Below the pieces are notes generated by a model. That model was not told the origin of the DNA. It did no database searches and saw only the letters and a program-made list of their open reading frames with translations. Shown here piece after piece: positions 43,964 through 52,195 of a stretch of 64,000 nt of DNA. Position numbers and translations under genes: made by a program. How positions within the stretch are numbered: position 1 is the first letter of the stretch; each line of letters opens with the position of its first letter. Location: assembly GCA_022792175.1 (NCBI GenBank), contig JAAWAN010000036.1, positions 57,044-121,043 of the forward strand, written 5' to 3'. Origin of the DNA: Provencibacterium sp. (GTDB lineage Bacteria; Bacillota; Clostridia; Oscillospirales; Ruminococcaceae).

Positions 43964-44173
43964 TCACTCCTTTGTAACGGTAATCGCGCTGTCCGGGCAC
44001 ATCATGCCGCACATGGCACATCCTATGCACTTTTCAGCGAATCTGGGAACTGCCGGGTTATATCCCTTGGCATTGAGCTTTTCCGCATCGAGAACCAGCA
44101 CAGCCTTCGGGCAGATGTGTACGCACAGCCCGCAGCCTTTGCAGATGCTCTCATCAATCGTTACTTTAGGCAT
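43964..44173 (-). CDS. 2[4Fe-4S] ferredoxin, delta subunit
   Basis: 69 residues with two four-cysteine clusters: [14 protein letters not shown] and [14 protein letters not shown]. It is the electron-transfer (KorD/VorD-type) subunit of the enzyme encoded by the next three genes. First gene of the operon, with its stop overlapping the ribosome binding site of the alpha subunit. Confidence 0.95.
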   Translation of the reverse strand: MPKVTIDESICKGCGLCVHICPKAVLVLDAEKLNAKGYNPAVPRFAEKCIGCAMCGMMCPDSAITVTKE

Positions 44174-44274
44174 TCGACTGCCTCCTTTGCTCTTTTAATA
44201 CGATAAAACCGCCGCAGCGCCGGATACGGTTTCGGCCCTTTTTAAGCGGCGGAAAAAGAAGCCGGGAAAGCCCT

Positions 44275-44946
44275 TCAGCTTTCCCAGGGCTTTTTTACAT
44301 ACAGGTCGATGGGGAAGACCGGCTGCCCGCAGGAAAGCTCCCCTGCAATGGCGCGCGGTGCACATACGCAGGCGACCGGCAGGCCGCTCTGTTTCGAAAG
44401 CTCTTCGCAGGCGGCGAAGGAACCCTCTACTACCTGACAGTCGGTTTCCTCGCCGAGGTTGGAGTTATTGATAATAAACTGGTGCCGCAGGCGGGAGGCG
44501 GCGGCGATTTCCTGCAGGATTTCGAGCGCATCCGCCGCCTTGCGGGTCAGATAACGGTAGCGGTTATAGATATAGAGCATTGAATATGCCCCTTTGGCTA
44601 TTTCGGGGGCATAGCGCCCGAGGGCAACCGCGCCCGCATCATCTCCGCCGACGTCGACAATCACCGTCTTTTCCGGCTGCTGAATGGCGGCGGAAAGGCC
44701 AGCGCCCAGCGAGGGGGTATCCAGATTGGTGTTGGCAAAGGTGGGGGAGATGGTTTCAATTCCCCTACAGTGCATCAGCTCTTCAAAATCTGCCGAACGG
44801 AAATAGGGGTTAACGATATCCAGATCGCAGAGCACCACCCTTTTTCCGGCCTGCCTGCAGGCCAGCGCAAGGTTTACGGAAAAATTGGTTTTTCCGCTGC
44901 CATAGTGCCCGGTGACCAGAATAATCCGGTGAAGCAGATGAATCAA
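44275..44946 (-). CDS. ParA/MinD-like P-loop ATPase next to the oxidoreductase operon
   Basis: 223 residues. A P-loop GHYGSGKTN near residue 12 is followed by VVLCDLDIVNPYFRS (switch I/Walker A' region) and TVIVDVGGDDAGA (Walker B). The P-loop differs from the deviant KGGxGKT of ParA, and no DNA-binding domain is present. It may act as a maturation or assembly ATPase for the downstream iron-sulfur enzyme, but that is inference from adjacency. TTG 44946 is the start: AGGAGG lies 6 bases upstream. Confidence 0.8.
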   Translation of the reverse strand: MIHLLHRIILVTGHYGSGKTNFSVNLALACRQAGKRVVLCDLDIVNPYFRSADFEELMHCRGIETISPTFANTNLDTPSLGAGLSAAIQQPEKTVIVDVGGDDAGAVALGRYAPEIAKGAYSMLYIYNRYRYLTRKAADALEILQEIAAASRLRHQFIINNSNLGEETDCQVVEGSFAACEELSKQSGLPVACVCAPRAIAGELSCGQPVFPIDLYVKKPWES

Positions 44947-45086
44947 GGTTTTCCTCCTAAGCTTGCCGTTTTTTGTTTTTTGCACCCGGTTTTAGTTATG
45001 ATGTAACAAGCGCATCCGGCGCCGCTCTGCGGCGCTGCCCGCGGATATCGCGGGCCGAGGAAAGCAAGGCTTTCCTCCCTGCGCTT

Positions 45087-45115
45087 ATTATAACATAGCA
45101 GGAGTCTTTGCACAA
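45087..45115 (-). promoter_or_regulatory. Promoter of the P-loop ATPase and oxidoreductase genes
   Basis: Leftward TTGTGC (45115-45110), 17 bases, TATAAT (45092-45087). The bases after the -10 (TATAATAAGCGCAGG) loosely resemble the TATAATAACCGCAGG of the AraC gene promoter near 24,785. Confidence 0.65.
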
Positions 45116-45221
45116 TGAAGGAAGAAAGGCAAATATGCAAGATATTCTTTCCATCTGGCGGTGAAAGTCTGGATAAAATGCACGCTGCGGCTGTTTATCC
45201 TGCATTTTAAGCGGCAGCTTT

Positions 45222-46628
45222 TTAAAGGCCGAGGAATTCAGCCATCTGGCGGGCGAGAGAAAGGGCCTGCTCATAGCGGGGCATTTCGCAGAAGATGCGC
45301 AGCAGCGGCTCGGTGCCGGAAAAGCGGGCGCTCAGCCAGCCGTTCCCTTTAAAATAGACCTTGCAGCCATCCAGATAGGAAACGCGCTCAATTTCAATGC
45401 CAAAGTCAGGCAGCTGCCGGTCCTCCATCAGCTTTTTTGTAATCTCCTGCCTGCGTTCGGCGGTGAAGCGAAAATCGGTTTCCGCCATTTCGTAGGTGCC
45501 GAATTGATCGGTAATTTCCTGATAGATTTCCGAGAGCTTGCGCCCGGTGGTGGCAATCATTTCCACCAGCAGCGCGCCGGCATAGATACCGTCCTTCCCC
45601 TGGATATGGCCGCGCACGGTGAGCCCTCCGGAGGATTCCCCGCCGATGATGGCGTTCGTCTCGGTCATTTTGGCGGAGATATATTTAAAGCCTACCGGCA
45701 CCTCATAGCAGGTTTCGCCGTATTTTTCGGCAATGCGGTCCAAAAGGTGGGTGGTGGCAAGGTTGCGCACCGCCGCGCCCCGCCAGCCCTTATAGCGCAG
45801 CAGATAGTAATAGAGCAGCACCAGGATTTCATTCGGGTGCAGAAAGCTGGCGCGGTCATCCACAACGCCGAGCCGGTCGGCATCCCCGTCGGTCGCAATG
45901 CCGATATCGCAGCCATGCTCCTCTACGAAGTTCATCAGTCCCGCGAGCGTTTTGTGGTTGGGAGCGGGCAGGCGGCCGCCGAACAGCGCATCCCGTCGCT
46001 CATGGATAACGTCGACATCGCAGCGCGCAGTCAGCAGAATGGTCTGCAGCGCCGTTTTGCTGACGCCATACATCGGGTCGAGGGCCACCCTGAGGTTGCG
46101 GGAGCGAATGGCGTCCATATTGAGCGAACGGATGATGCTGTCTATATATTCGTTCATGGGATTGATAATCTGAATGACCCCGTCATGAACGCCCGTCTCA
46201 TAGGGGAGAGAGAGAATGGTGTCGGGAGAAGCCGCGGCTATCTCCTTTTCCAGGCTGGCGGTGAAAATTTCATCGGCATCCCGCCCGCCGCGCACAAACA
46301 CCTTGATGCCGTTATAGATGGCGGGGTTGTGGCTGGCGGTAACCGCCAGGCCATACTGCAGCGCATAGTATTTAACGGTATACATAATCAGCGGCGTCGG
46401 CGCTTCCCGGTCGATGAGGTAAACGCCGATACCCTCCCCGGCAAAAACCTCGGCGCTCCAGTGCGCCGCCTCCTGCGAAAGAAAGCGCCGGTCATAGCCG
46501 ATAACGATATGATCCTGCCCCTCTGCCTTCATTCTGCGGGCGAGGGCAGCCGAGAGCAGCCGGACATTTTCCTTGGTGAAGTCATCTCCGATGACAGCGC
46601 GCCAGCCGCCGGTTCCAAAGTGAATCAT
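45222..46628 (-). CDS. Phosphoglucomutase/phosphomannomutase family enzyme
   Basis: 468-residue alpha-D-phosphohexomutase. It has the N-terminal FGTGGWRAVIGDDFT, the catalytic serine loop VTASHNPAIYNGIKVF, the Mg2+ loop IATDGDADRLGVVD, the sugar-binding loop GGESSGGLTVRGHI, and the C-terminal phosphate-binding RFSGTEPLLRIFCE. Specificity (glucose, mannose or glucosamine phosphates) is unclear; GESSGG and the FGTGGWR start favour the glucose/mannose type, which would link to galactose use. ATG 46628 follows AAGGAG at 8 bases. Confidence 0.94.
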   Translation of the reverse strand: MIHFGTGGWRAVIGDDFTKENVRLLSAALARRMKAEGQDHIVIGYDRRFLSQEAAHWSAEVFAGEGIGVYLIDREAPTPLIMYTVKYYALQYGLAVTASHNPAIYNGIKVFVRGGRDADEIFTASLEKEIAAASPDTILSLPYETGVHDGVIQIINPMNEYIDSIIRSLNMDAIRSRNLRVALDPMYGVSKTALQTILLTARCDVDVIHERRDALFGGRLPAPNHKTLAGLMNFVEEHGCDIGIATDGDADRLGVVDDRASFLHPNEILVLLYYYLLRYKGWRGAAVRNLATTHLLDRIAEKYGETCYEVPVGFKYISAKMTETNAIIGGESSGGLTVRGHIQGKDGIYAGALLVEMIATTGRKLSEIYQEITDQFGTYEMAETDFRFTAERRQEITKKLMEDRQLPDFGIEIERVSYLDGCKVYFKGNGWLSARFSGTEPLLRIFCEMPRYEQALSLARQMAEFLGL

Positions 46629-46834
46629 AAAAAAGGCTCCTTTCGGTTTCTTTTTCTTCATCATAACAAGTGAAAGGGAAAAAATCCACCATTATTCTGA
46701 AATTTTTTTTTTGCAGCTGCCCGCAGGAAAAGGCGTTTTTTAAAGGCGGCAGCATAATTTTGCAGCCGGCCGGGATACTAGCAGGGAAGGAATACCGGCG
46801 CCCTTTGAATAAAAAAGCGGGGAGGCGGCTTTTA

Positions 46835-48259
46835 ATGGATGCAAAACATCTGAGCGGCGACTATGGGCAGGACTGCCGCACACTGGATGAGGGCCTGCGG
46901 GTCGGCTGCAGCTTTGATGTAATCGGCCGGGATATCCGCATTGCCGAAAAGGCGGCAAGACTGTATTTTATTGACGGTTTTGTCAAGGATGAAATTCTGG
47001 AAAAGCTGATGGAATTCATGATGGGGCTGGCCGAAGGAGAGCTGCCGGAAAAGCTGAATATGGGCGGCTTCTGCAGCCGCTTTATCCCCTATGTGGAGGC
47101 GGAGCCCTGCGGAGACACCGGGCGGCTGATAAGCGCCGTTCTCTCCGGGACGGTGATTTTGCTTTTAGAGGGCTGCCGGGAGGCAGCGCTTATCGATGCG
47201 CGCACCTATCCGGTGCGCAGCGTACAGGAGCCGGATGACGACAAGGTGCTGCGCGGCTCGCGCGACGGGTTTGTGGAAACGCTGGTCTTTAACACTGCGC
47301 TCATCCGGCGCCGGCTGCGCACCCCGCAGCTGACGATGGAATACCTGCAGGCCGGCCGGCGCTCGAAGACGGATATCGTCCTCTGCTATCTCGAGGGCCA
47401 GGCGGACAGTCGGCTGGTGGAGCGCATCCGGAAAAAGATCGACTCGCTTTCGGTGGATACGCTCTCGATGGGCCAGGAGTCGTTAGCTGAGGCGCTGATC
47501 GGGCGGCAGTGGTATAACCCCTTCCCCAAGGTACGCTATACCGAACGCCCGGATGCGGCGGCGGCCAGCGCGGCGGAGGGCAGCATTCTGCTTCTGGTGG
47601 ATAACTCCCCCTCGGTGATGATTCTGCCCACCTCCTTTTTCGATTTTCTGCAGGATACAAACGACTTCTATTTCCCCCCGCTGGTGGGCAGCTATCTGCG
47701 CCTTGTGCGCATCGCCGTCTTTCTTTTGACGCTGCTGCTGACACCGGTGTGGTATCTGCTTATCCGTTCTCCGGAATTTATCCCCGGCTGGCTCGCGTTT
47801 ATTGAGGTGGCAAAGCCGAACGGCGTTCCGGTCATTGTGCAGCTGCTTATCATCGAGTTTGTGATTGACGGGCTGAAGCTGGCGAGCCTGAATACGCCGA
47901 GCGTTTTGAGCAACTCCTTTTCGGTGGTCGGCGCGCTGATTCTGGGGGATTTCGCGGTGCAGGCGCGCTGGTTTGTGCCGGAGGTGGTGCTGTATATGGC
48001 CTTTGTGGCCATTACAAACTTTACCCAGCCGAGCTTTGAGCTGGGCTATGCCTTTAAGCTCTTCCGGGTTCTGCTGCTCGTTCTTATCCACTTTTTCGGC
48101 ATTTGGGGGCTTATCGGGGGACTGGTTTTGATGGGTGTGATGCTGGCGACGACGGCGAACATCAGCGGGCGGCAGTATCTCTACCCGCTCATCCCCTGGA
48201 ACGGGCGGGCGATGAAGAGCCTGCTCATCCGCCAGTCGCTTCCCCGCCACCACTCCTGA
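46835..48259 (+). CDS. GerA-family spore protein (SpoVAF-like)
   Basis: 474 residues. The N-terminal soluble GerA domain begins SGDYGQDCRTLDEGLRVGCSFDVIGRDI, very like SpoVAF. Motifs include SRLVERIRKKIDSLSVDTL and PFPKVRYTERPD. The C-terminal half has about five membrane segments with FIEVAKPNGVPVIVQLLIIE and TPSVLSNSFSVVGALILGDFAV. Such proteins act in nutrient germinant sensing or dipicolinate-channel function in spores. No other gerA or spoVA gene is adjacent. ATG 46835 has GGGGAGG upstream. It indicates a spore-former. Confidence 0.93.
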   Translation: MDAKHLSGDYGQDCRTLDEGLRVGCSFDVIGRDIRIAEKAARLYFIDGFVKDEILEKLMEFMMGLAEGELPEKLNMGGFCSRFIPYVEAEPCGDTGRLISAVLSGTVILLLEGCREAALIDARTYPVRSVQEPDDDKVLRGSRDGFVETLVFNTALIRRRLRTPQLTMEYLQAGRRSKTDIVLCYLEGQADSRLVERIRKKIDSLSVDTLSMGQESLAEALIGRQWYNPFPKVRYTERPDAAAASAAEGSILLLVDNSPSVMILPTSFFDFLQDTNDFYFPPLVGSYLRLVRIAVFLLTLLLTPVWYLLIRSPEFIPGWLAFIEVAKPNGVPVIVQLLIIEFVIDGLKLASLNTPSVLSNSFSVVGALILGDFAVQARWFVPEVVLYMAFVAITNFTQPSFELGYAFKLFRVLLLVLIHFFGIWGLIGGLVLMGVMLATTANISGRQYLYPLIPWNGRAMKSLLIRQSLPRHHS

Positions 48260-48408
48260 GAGAATGGGCAGGCAAGCGGCTGTTTTAATAGAAAAGCCGT
48301 TTCTACCGGGGACTGAGTTTTTGTATCCGTTCAAAAAACCGGTTATTTATCCCTCCGTTTTACCATGCTATAATGAAATCAAACAACTGGGAGGGAGCTG
48401 CCGCCGTT

Positions 48409-48642
48409 ATGAACACCATCAGAAAAAATATCTATATGCTGTGAAAAAAGCAGGGCCTCACGCAGGAGGAGCTGGCAAAGCTTATCGGCGTTTCGTTTCA
48501 GGCTGTTTCCAAATGGGAAACGGGAGTTTCGGCGCCGGATGTTTTCACGCTGCCGTTGCTCGCCGGTATTTTTCACTGCAATATGGATTCGCTGCTCGGC
48601 TACCCTGTACAGCAGAAAAAGATTATGGATTATGGATTATGA
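48409..48642 (+). pseudogene. XRE-type HTH regulator, broken by a TGA
   Basis: ATG 48409 opens MNTIRKNIYML, then TGA (48442-48444), and the same frame continues KKQGLTQEELAKLIGVSF with QAVSKWETGVSAPDVFTLPLLA. This is a normal XRE HTH in which a CGA (Arg) probably became TGA. The 78-codon frame ends at 48642. Internal re-initiation would lose helix 1. Followed immediately by another broken gene. Confidence 0.85.
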
Positions 48643-49240
48643 GGAGCGGTATAAATCGGCCGGATACTATTGGGGGACCCGACCTTCTGATATGTGCTAT
48701 GAGGTGATGAAGCTCTGTCCGCCCCAGAGGCCGCTGCGGCTGCTGGATGTAGTCTGCGGAGAAGGGAAAAACGCTGTTTTTTCGCGCGCAACGGCTACCG
48801 TGTAACGGCGTTTGACGCGGTGACTTTAGGGCTGGATAAGGCTTGTGGATCAAGCGAGGGTTGAGGTGAATTTTTTTCGGGCGAATATGCTCGATTTCCG
48901 GCTGGACAGCGAATTTAACATCATTTTCTGCTCAGGGGCGCTGCACTATCTGCCGCCGGAGCTTAGAAGAGAGATACTGGAAAACTACCAAAACCACACC
49001 TCTGCAGGAGGCCTTCATGCGCTGAATGTTTTTGTGAGAAAACCGTTTTTAAAGAGCCCTTCTGATGGGAAGGAATGCAGATATAAATGGATATCAGGAG
49101 AGCTTTTCTCCTATTATGCCGACTGGCTGATTGCTTCCTGCAGTGAGGATATTTTTGACTGCATGAGCGGCGGCATTCCCCATAAGCACTGCATGGATAC
49201 CCTTTATGCACGCAGACAAACAGGAGAAGATGCAAAATGA
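48632..49240 (+). pseudogene. SAM-dependent methyltransferase (TehB-like), frameshifted
   Basis: The N-terminal part MDYEERYKSAGYYWGTRPSD...LRLLDVVCGEGKNAVF is a class I methyltransferase with motif I (usually LDVGCGEGKNA). A one-base loss in the T-run near 48,780 breaks the frame; the +1 frame then reads FARNGYRVTAFDAVTLGLDKA. Another shift near 48,840 leads to VNFFRANMLDFRLDSEFNII...GALHYLPPELR to the stop at 49240. At least two frameshifts are needed for a full protein. It ends in an ATGA overlap with purC. Confidence 0.85.
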
Positions 49241-50097
49241 AAAAAATTCTTTCGGGTAAGGTCAGAGAGATTTATGAGGTCAGCGAAAAGGAACTCGTTA
49301 TGGTTACGACCGATAGGATTTCTGCGTTTGATGTGATTTTGCCCTCTGCTATTCCGGATAAAGGGATTGCGCTGAATCTCCTCAGCTTATATTGCTTTGA
49401 TTATACCGCTTCCCTCTTTCCCAATCATATTCTTTCTTCCCGGCTTTCCGACATGCCCGCCTGTTTTTCTGAAAATTTTGCGCAGTATGAGAAACGTACC
49501 GTTCTTGTAAAAAAGCTTCGGATGCTTCCTTATGAGTTTATCGTGCGGGGATATCTGTTCGGCAGCCTGTGGGAGGAATATAAAGCTTCGGGCTGTCTGT
49601 GCGGACAGAAAACGCAGCACAGCTATCAATTGGCAGAAAAACTGGCGGAGCCTATGATAACCCCCGCCGCTAAAAGCAAGGAGGGACATGATACATATAT
49701 TTCTGTGGGAAAATTGAGAAGGGAAATGGGGAAAGAAGAGGCGGATAAAATTTGCCGCATCTGTTTGGAGCTTTATCAAAAATGCTGTGCGCGGGCCCTG
49801 CAGGGAGGCGTTTTAATCGCCGATACGAAATTTGAATTCGGGTATGATGAAAACGGAAGGCTCACTTTGGCAGATGAGATTTTCACGCCGGATTCCAGCA
49901 GGTTCTGGCCGCTTTCCGGTTGGCAGGCCGGTATGCCGCCCAGGTCCTATGATAAACAGTTTGTCCGGGATTGGCTGATCCAGCATAAGCTGAACGGCGT
50001 AACGCCGCCTCCTGTACTTCCCGAAGAGCTTATCAGAAAAACGGCGGAGCTTTATAAAAGAATGCTACACGAAAATAACGGGAAGAGAAGAGTATGA
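49237..50097 (+). CDS. purC: Phosphoribosylaminoimidazole-succinocarboxamide synthase
   Basis: 286-residue SAICAR synthetase of purine synthesis. GKVREIYEVSEKELVMVTTDRISAFDV at the start, LPYEFIVRGYLFGSLWEEYK, and LADEIFTPDSSRFW near the end are characteristic. Its base composition is clearly AT-richer than the neighbours, and it overlaps a methyltransferase pseudogene, so the pair may have been acquired together or come from a different background. No other pur gene is nearby. Intact and probably functional. Confidence 0.94.
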   Translation: MKKILSGKVREIYEVSEKELVMVTTDRISAFDVILPSAIPDKGIALNLLSLYCFDYTASLFPNHILSSRLSDMPACFSENFAQYEKRTVLVKKLRMLPYEFIVRGYLFGSLWEEYKASGCLCGQKTQHSYQLAEKLAEPMITPAAKSKEGHDTYISVGKLRREMGKEEADKICRICLELYQKCCARALQGGVLIADTKFEFGYDENGRLTLADEIFTPDSSRFWPLSGWQAGMPPRSYDKQFVRDWLIQHKLNGVTPPPVLPEELIRKTAELYKRMLHENNGKRRV

Positions 50098-50129
50098 ACT
50101 TTAAGCCGCAAAAAAAGCTGCTTTAAGGC

Positions 50130-50245
50130 CGCAGAAGCCGGAAAAATCGGAACTGGGAGTTCTGGTGCCGGGGATACCATGTAGATACGGCGGGGAAGAA
50201 TGCACAGAAGATACAGGAGTACATCAAACGGTCAGTTAGATGAGG
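50130..50245 (+). mobile_element. IS200/IS605-family TnpA C-terminal scar
   Basis: A + strand frame from about 50130 reads RNWEFWCRGYHVDTAGKNAQ and then KIQEYIKRSVR followed by TGA. This is the C-terminal end of an IS200/IS605 Y1 transposase (FWxRGYxVxTVG...IREYI). A frameshift inside would restore QLDEDK. The catalytic HUH and Tyr regions are absent. It marks the boundary between chromosomal purC and the element-derived genes. Confidence 0.75.
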
Positions 50246-50997
50246 ACAAGGCAGGGGAGGGCACGCCCATCCTGCCTATCCAGGACGGGCGTGTTGTTTT
50301 AGCCGGGAATGCCGGGGACTATGGGCTGTGCGTGCTCATTGAAGATGAAAAGGGTTACCAGTCCCGGTATGCCCATTGCAGCAGCCTGTTTGTCAGCGCC
50401 GGGCAGGAGGTTAAGCGCGGGGAAATGATCGCCGCCGTGGGCAGCACCGGCCAGAGCACGGGCGCGCACCTGCATTTAGAGGTGCTGCTGGATGGGGAAT
50501 ATCTCAATCCCTGGTACTTTGTGGATACCGGCGGGGACAGCTTTGCCCTTCCCGGTACGCCGGGCGGCCCGGAAATCCTGGAGAACCCCGGTGAACCCAT
50601 GGCGGACGGCAGCTTTGCCGTCATGCTGGAAGAAGCAGAGCGGTATCTTGGACTTCCATATGTGTGGGGAGGGTCTACCCCCTCTACCTCGTTTGACTGC
50701 TCCGGCTATGTATCCTGGGTCATTAACCAGTCCGGGGCAGGCAGCGTCGGGCGGCAGACGGCGGCGGGGCTATATTCCCTTTCCGCCCCGGTATCGGTGG
50801 CACAGGCGCAGCCGGGCGACCTCATCTACTTCACCCGCACCTACAGCGCACCAACACCGGTTACCCATGTCGGTATCTATCTGGGCGGCGGCCGGTTTAT
50901 CCATTGCGGCAGCGATGGTGTCCAATATGCCAGCCTGGACAGCAACTATTGGAACGGGCACCTTTACGGGTTTACCCGGTTAGGAGGTGAACATTAG
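50200..50997 (+). CDS. Truncated M23 / NlpC-P60 peptidoglycan hydrolase of a conjugative element
   Basis: 265 codons from an ATG inside the IS scar. From about residue 18 it is a LytM/M23 domain lacking its start: GTPILPIQDGRVVLAG, YAHCSSLF and GSTGQSTGAHLHLEV are present, but the first metal His and the lysozyme-like N-terminal domain of relatives are lost. After a linker, an NlpC/P60 domain has Cys in STSFDCSGYVSWVI and His in VTHVGIYLGGGRFIHC. In Tn1549/CTn4 elements this protein follows VirB4 and opens the wall for conjugation. Here it probably lacks a secretion signal. Confidence 0.8.
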   Translation: MHRRYRSTSNGQLDEDKAGEGTPILPIQDGRVVLAGNAGDYGLCVLIEDEKGYQSRYAHCSSLFVSAGQEVKRGEMIAAVGSTGQSTGAHLHLEVLLDGEYLNPWYFVDTGGDSFALPGTPGGPEILENPGEPMADGSFAVMLEEAERYLGLPYVWGGSTPSTSFDCSGYVSWVINQSGAGSVGRQTAAGLYSLSAPVSVAQAQPGDLIYFTRTYSAPTPVTHVGIYLGGGRFIHCGSDGVQYASLDSNYWNGHLYGFTRLGGEH

Positions 50998-51043
50998 TAT
51001 CTCTCGGCCTATATATTTTCCAACCGAAGGAGGTAGATAGCGG

Positions 51044-51952
51044 CTGAAAAATTTGAAAATCGGGCTTATTGATGTAGACGGTCACCACTGGCCCAACCTC
51101 TGTTTGATGAAGCTCTCCGCCTATCACAAAGCACGGGGCGGACAGGTGCAGTGGTGGACGCCGGAGGGGCGGTATGATCTCGTTTACAAGAGCCGGGTGT
51201 TTACGGACACCTACTCGAAGGATACGATCACCGTCACCAACAGCGATATGCTCATCCAGGGCGGCACCGGCTATGGGCCCGGCCCCAATCTTCCGGACGC
51301 GGTAGAGCATACCCGCCCGGACTATTCCCTTTACCCGCAGTTTTCCGGCACTGCTTACGGCTTTCTGGGCCGTGGCTGCCCGCGAAGCTGCGGGTTTTGC
51401 ATTGTCAGTGGCAAGGAGGGCAGGAAAAGCGTGCATACCGCTGACCTTTCCGAATTTTGGGACGGGCAGAAGGAAATAAAGCTGCTGGACGCCAACCTGC
51501 TGGCCTGCCCGGAGCATGAAAAGCTCATCTTGCAGTTAGCACAAAGCCGCGCATGGGTGGACTTCTCACAGGGATTGGATATCCGGCTGGTGACGCCGGA
51601 CAATGCGGCGCTCCTCAACCGGGTGCGGACAAAAACGCTGCACTTTGCATGGGACAACCCCGCAGAAGACCTCACCCCATATTTCCGCTGCTTCCTGGAA
51701 CTGACAGCTATCCGGGACAGCCGCAGGCTGCGGGTGTATGTGCTCACGAATTATGGCAGTACCCATGAGCAGGACCTCTACCGGGTGGAAACACTGCGGG
51801 GGATGGGCTACGACCCCTACGTCATGGTTTATGACCGGCCCAGCGCCCCGCCCATTACCCGCCAACTTCAGCGGTGGGTAAACAACAAGCGGATTTTCCA
51901 TACGGTACGGGATTTTGCCAGATATATCCCCGGTAAGGTACAAGGAGGCTGA
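51044..51952 (+). CDS. Radical SAM-family protein of the conjugative element
   Basis: About 300 residues beginning KIGLIDVDGHHWPNLCLMKL, with a B12-binding-like N-terminal region. The radical SAM site is FLGRGCPRSCGFCIVSGKEG (C-x3-C-x2-C) near residue 110. Then come LDANLLACPEHEKLI and WVDFSQGLDIRLVT, like the barrel of B12-type radical SAM enzymes. The substrate is unknown. The start is odd: AAGGAGGT (51028-51035) is ideally spaced for a CTG at 51044 (8 bases), and the next start, TTG 51053, is 17 bases away. Recurrent in such elements by my recollection. Confidence 0.8.
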   Translation: MKNLKIGLIDVDGHHWPNLCLMKLSAYHKARGGQVQWWTPEGRYDLVYKSRVFTDTYSKDTITVTNSDMLIQGGTGYGPGPNLPDAVEHTRPDYSLYPQFSGTAYGFLGRGCPRSCGFCIVSGKEGRKSVHTADLSEFWDGQKEIKLLDANLLACPEHEKLILQLAQSRAWVDFSQGLDIRLVTPDNAALLNRVRTKTLHFAWDNPAEDLTPYFRCFLELTAIRDSRRLRVYVLTNYGSTHEQDLYRVETLRGMGYDPYVMVYDRPSAPPITRQLQRWVNNKRIFHTVRDFARYIPGKVQGG

Positions 51953-51955
51953 TAG

Positions 51956-52195
51956 ATGAACACAGAAAAGCTCAAAGCGGAGCTGGCAAAGGCACGGCAG
52001 AAGGCCGCGCTCTGGCAGGCCCGCGTGCGGGCCTATGAAAAGAAGCTGACCGCGCAGGAAAATATGGAAATCCTACAGGCGGTACGCGATGTCGCTGCAA
52101 CGCCGGAGGAGCTGCGCGGGCTGCTGGATACCATCCGGGCGGCGCAGGAACCGGCCGCCAAAATAAATATGAAGGAGGAACCGGATGAAGGTTAA
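51956..52195 (+). CDS. DUF4315-family conjugative element protein
   Basis: 79 residues, almost all helical and charged: KLKAELAKARQKAALWQARV, KKLTAQENMEILQAVRDVAATPEEL. This is the DUF4315 family, nearly always found just before CD1107/DUF4366 in Tn1549/CTn4 elements. It is predicted to be a small coiled-coil protein of unknown role. It starts 3 bases after the radical SAM stop and overlaps the next gene by 11 bases. Confidence 0.85.
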   Translation: MNTEKLKAELAKARQKAALWQARVRAYEKKLTAQENMEILQAVRDVAATPEELRGLLDTIRAAQEPAAKINMKEEPDEG

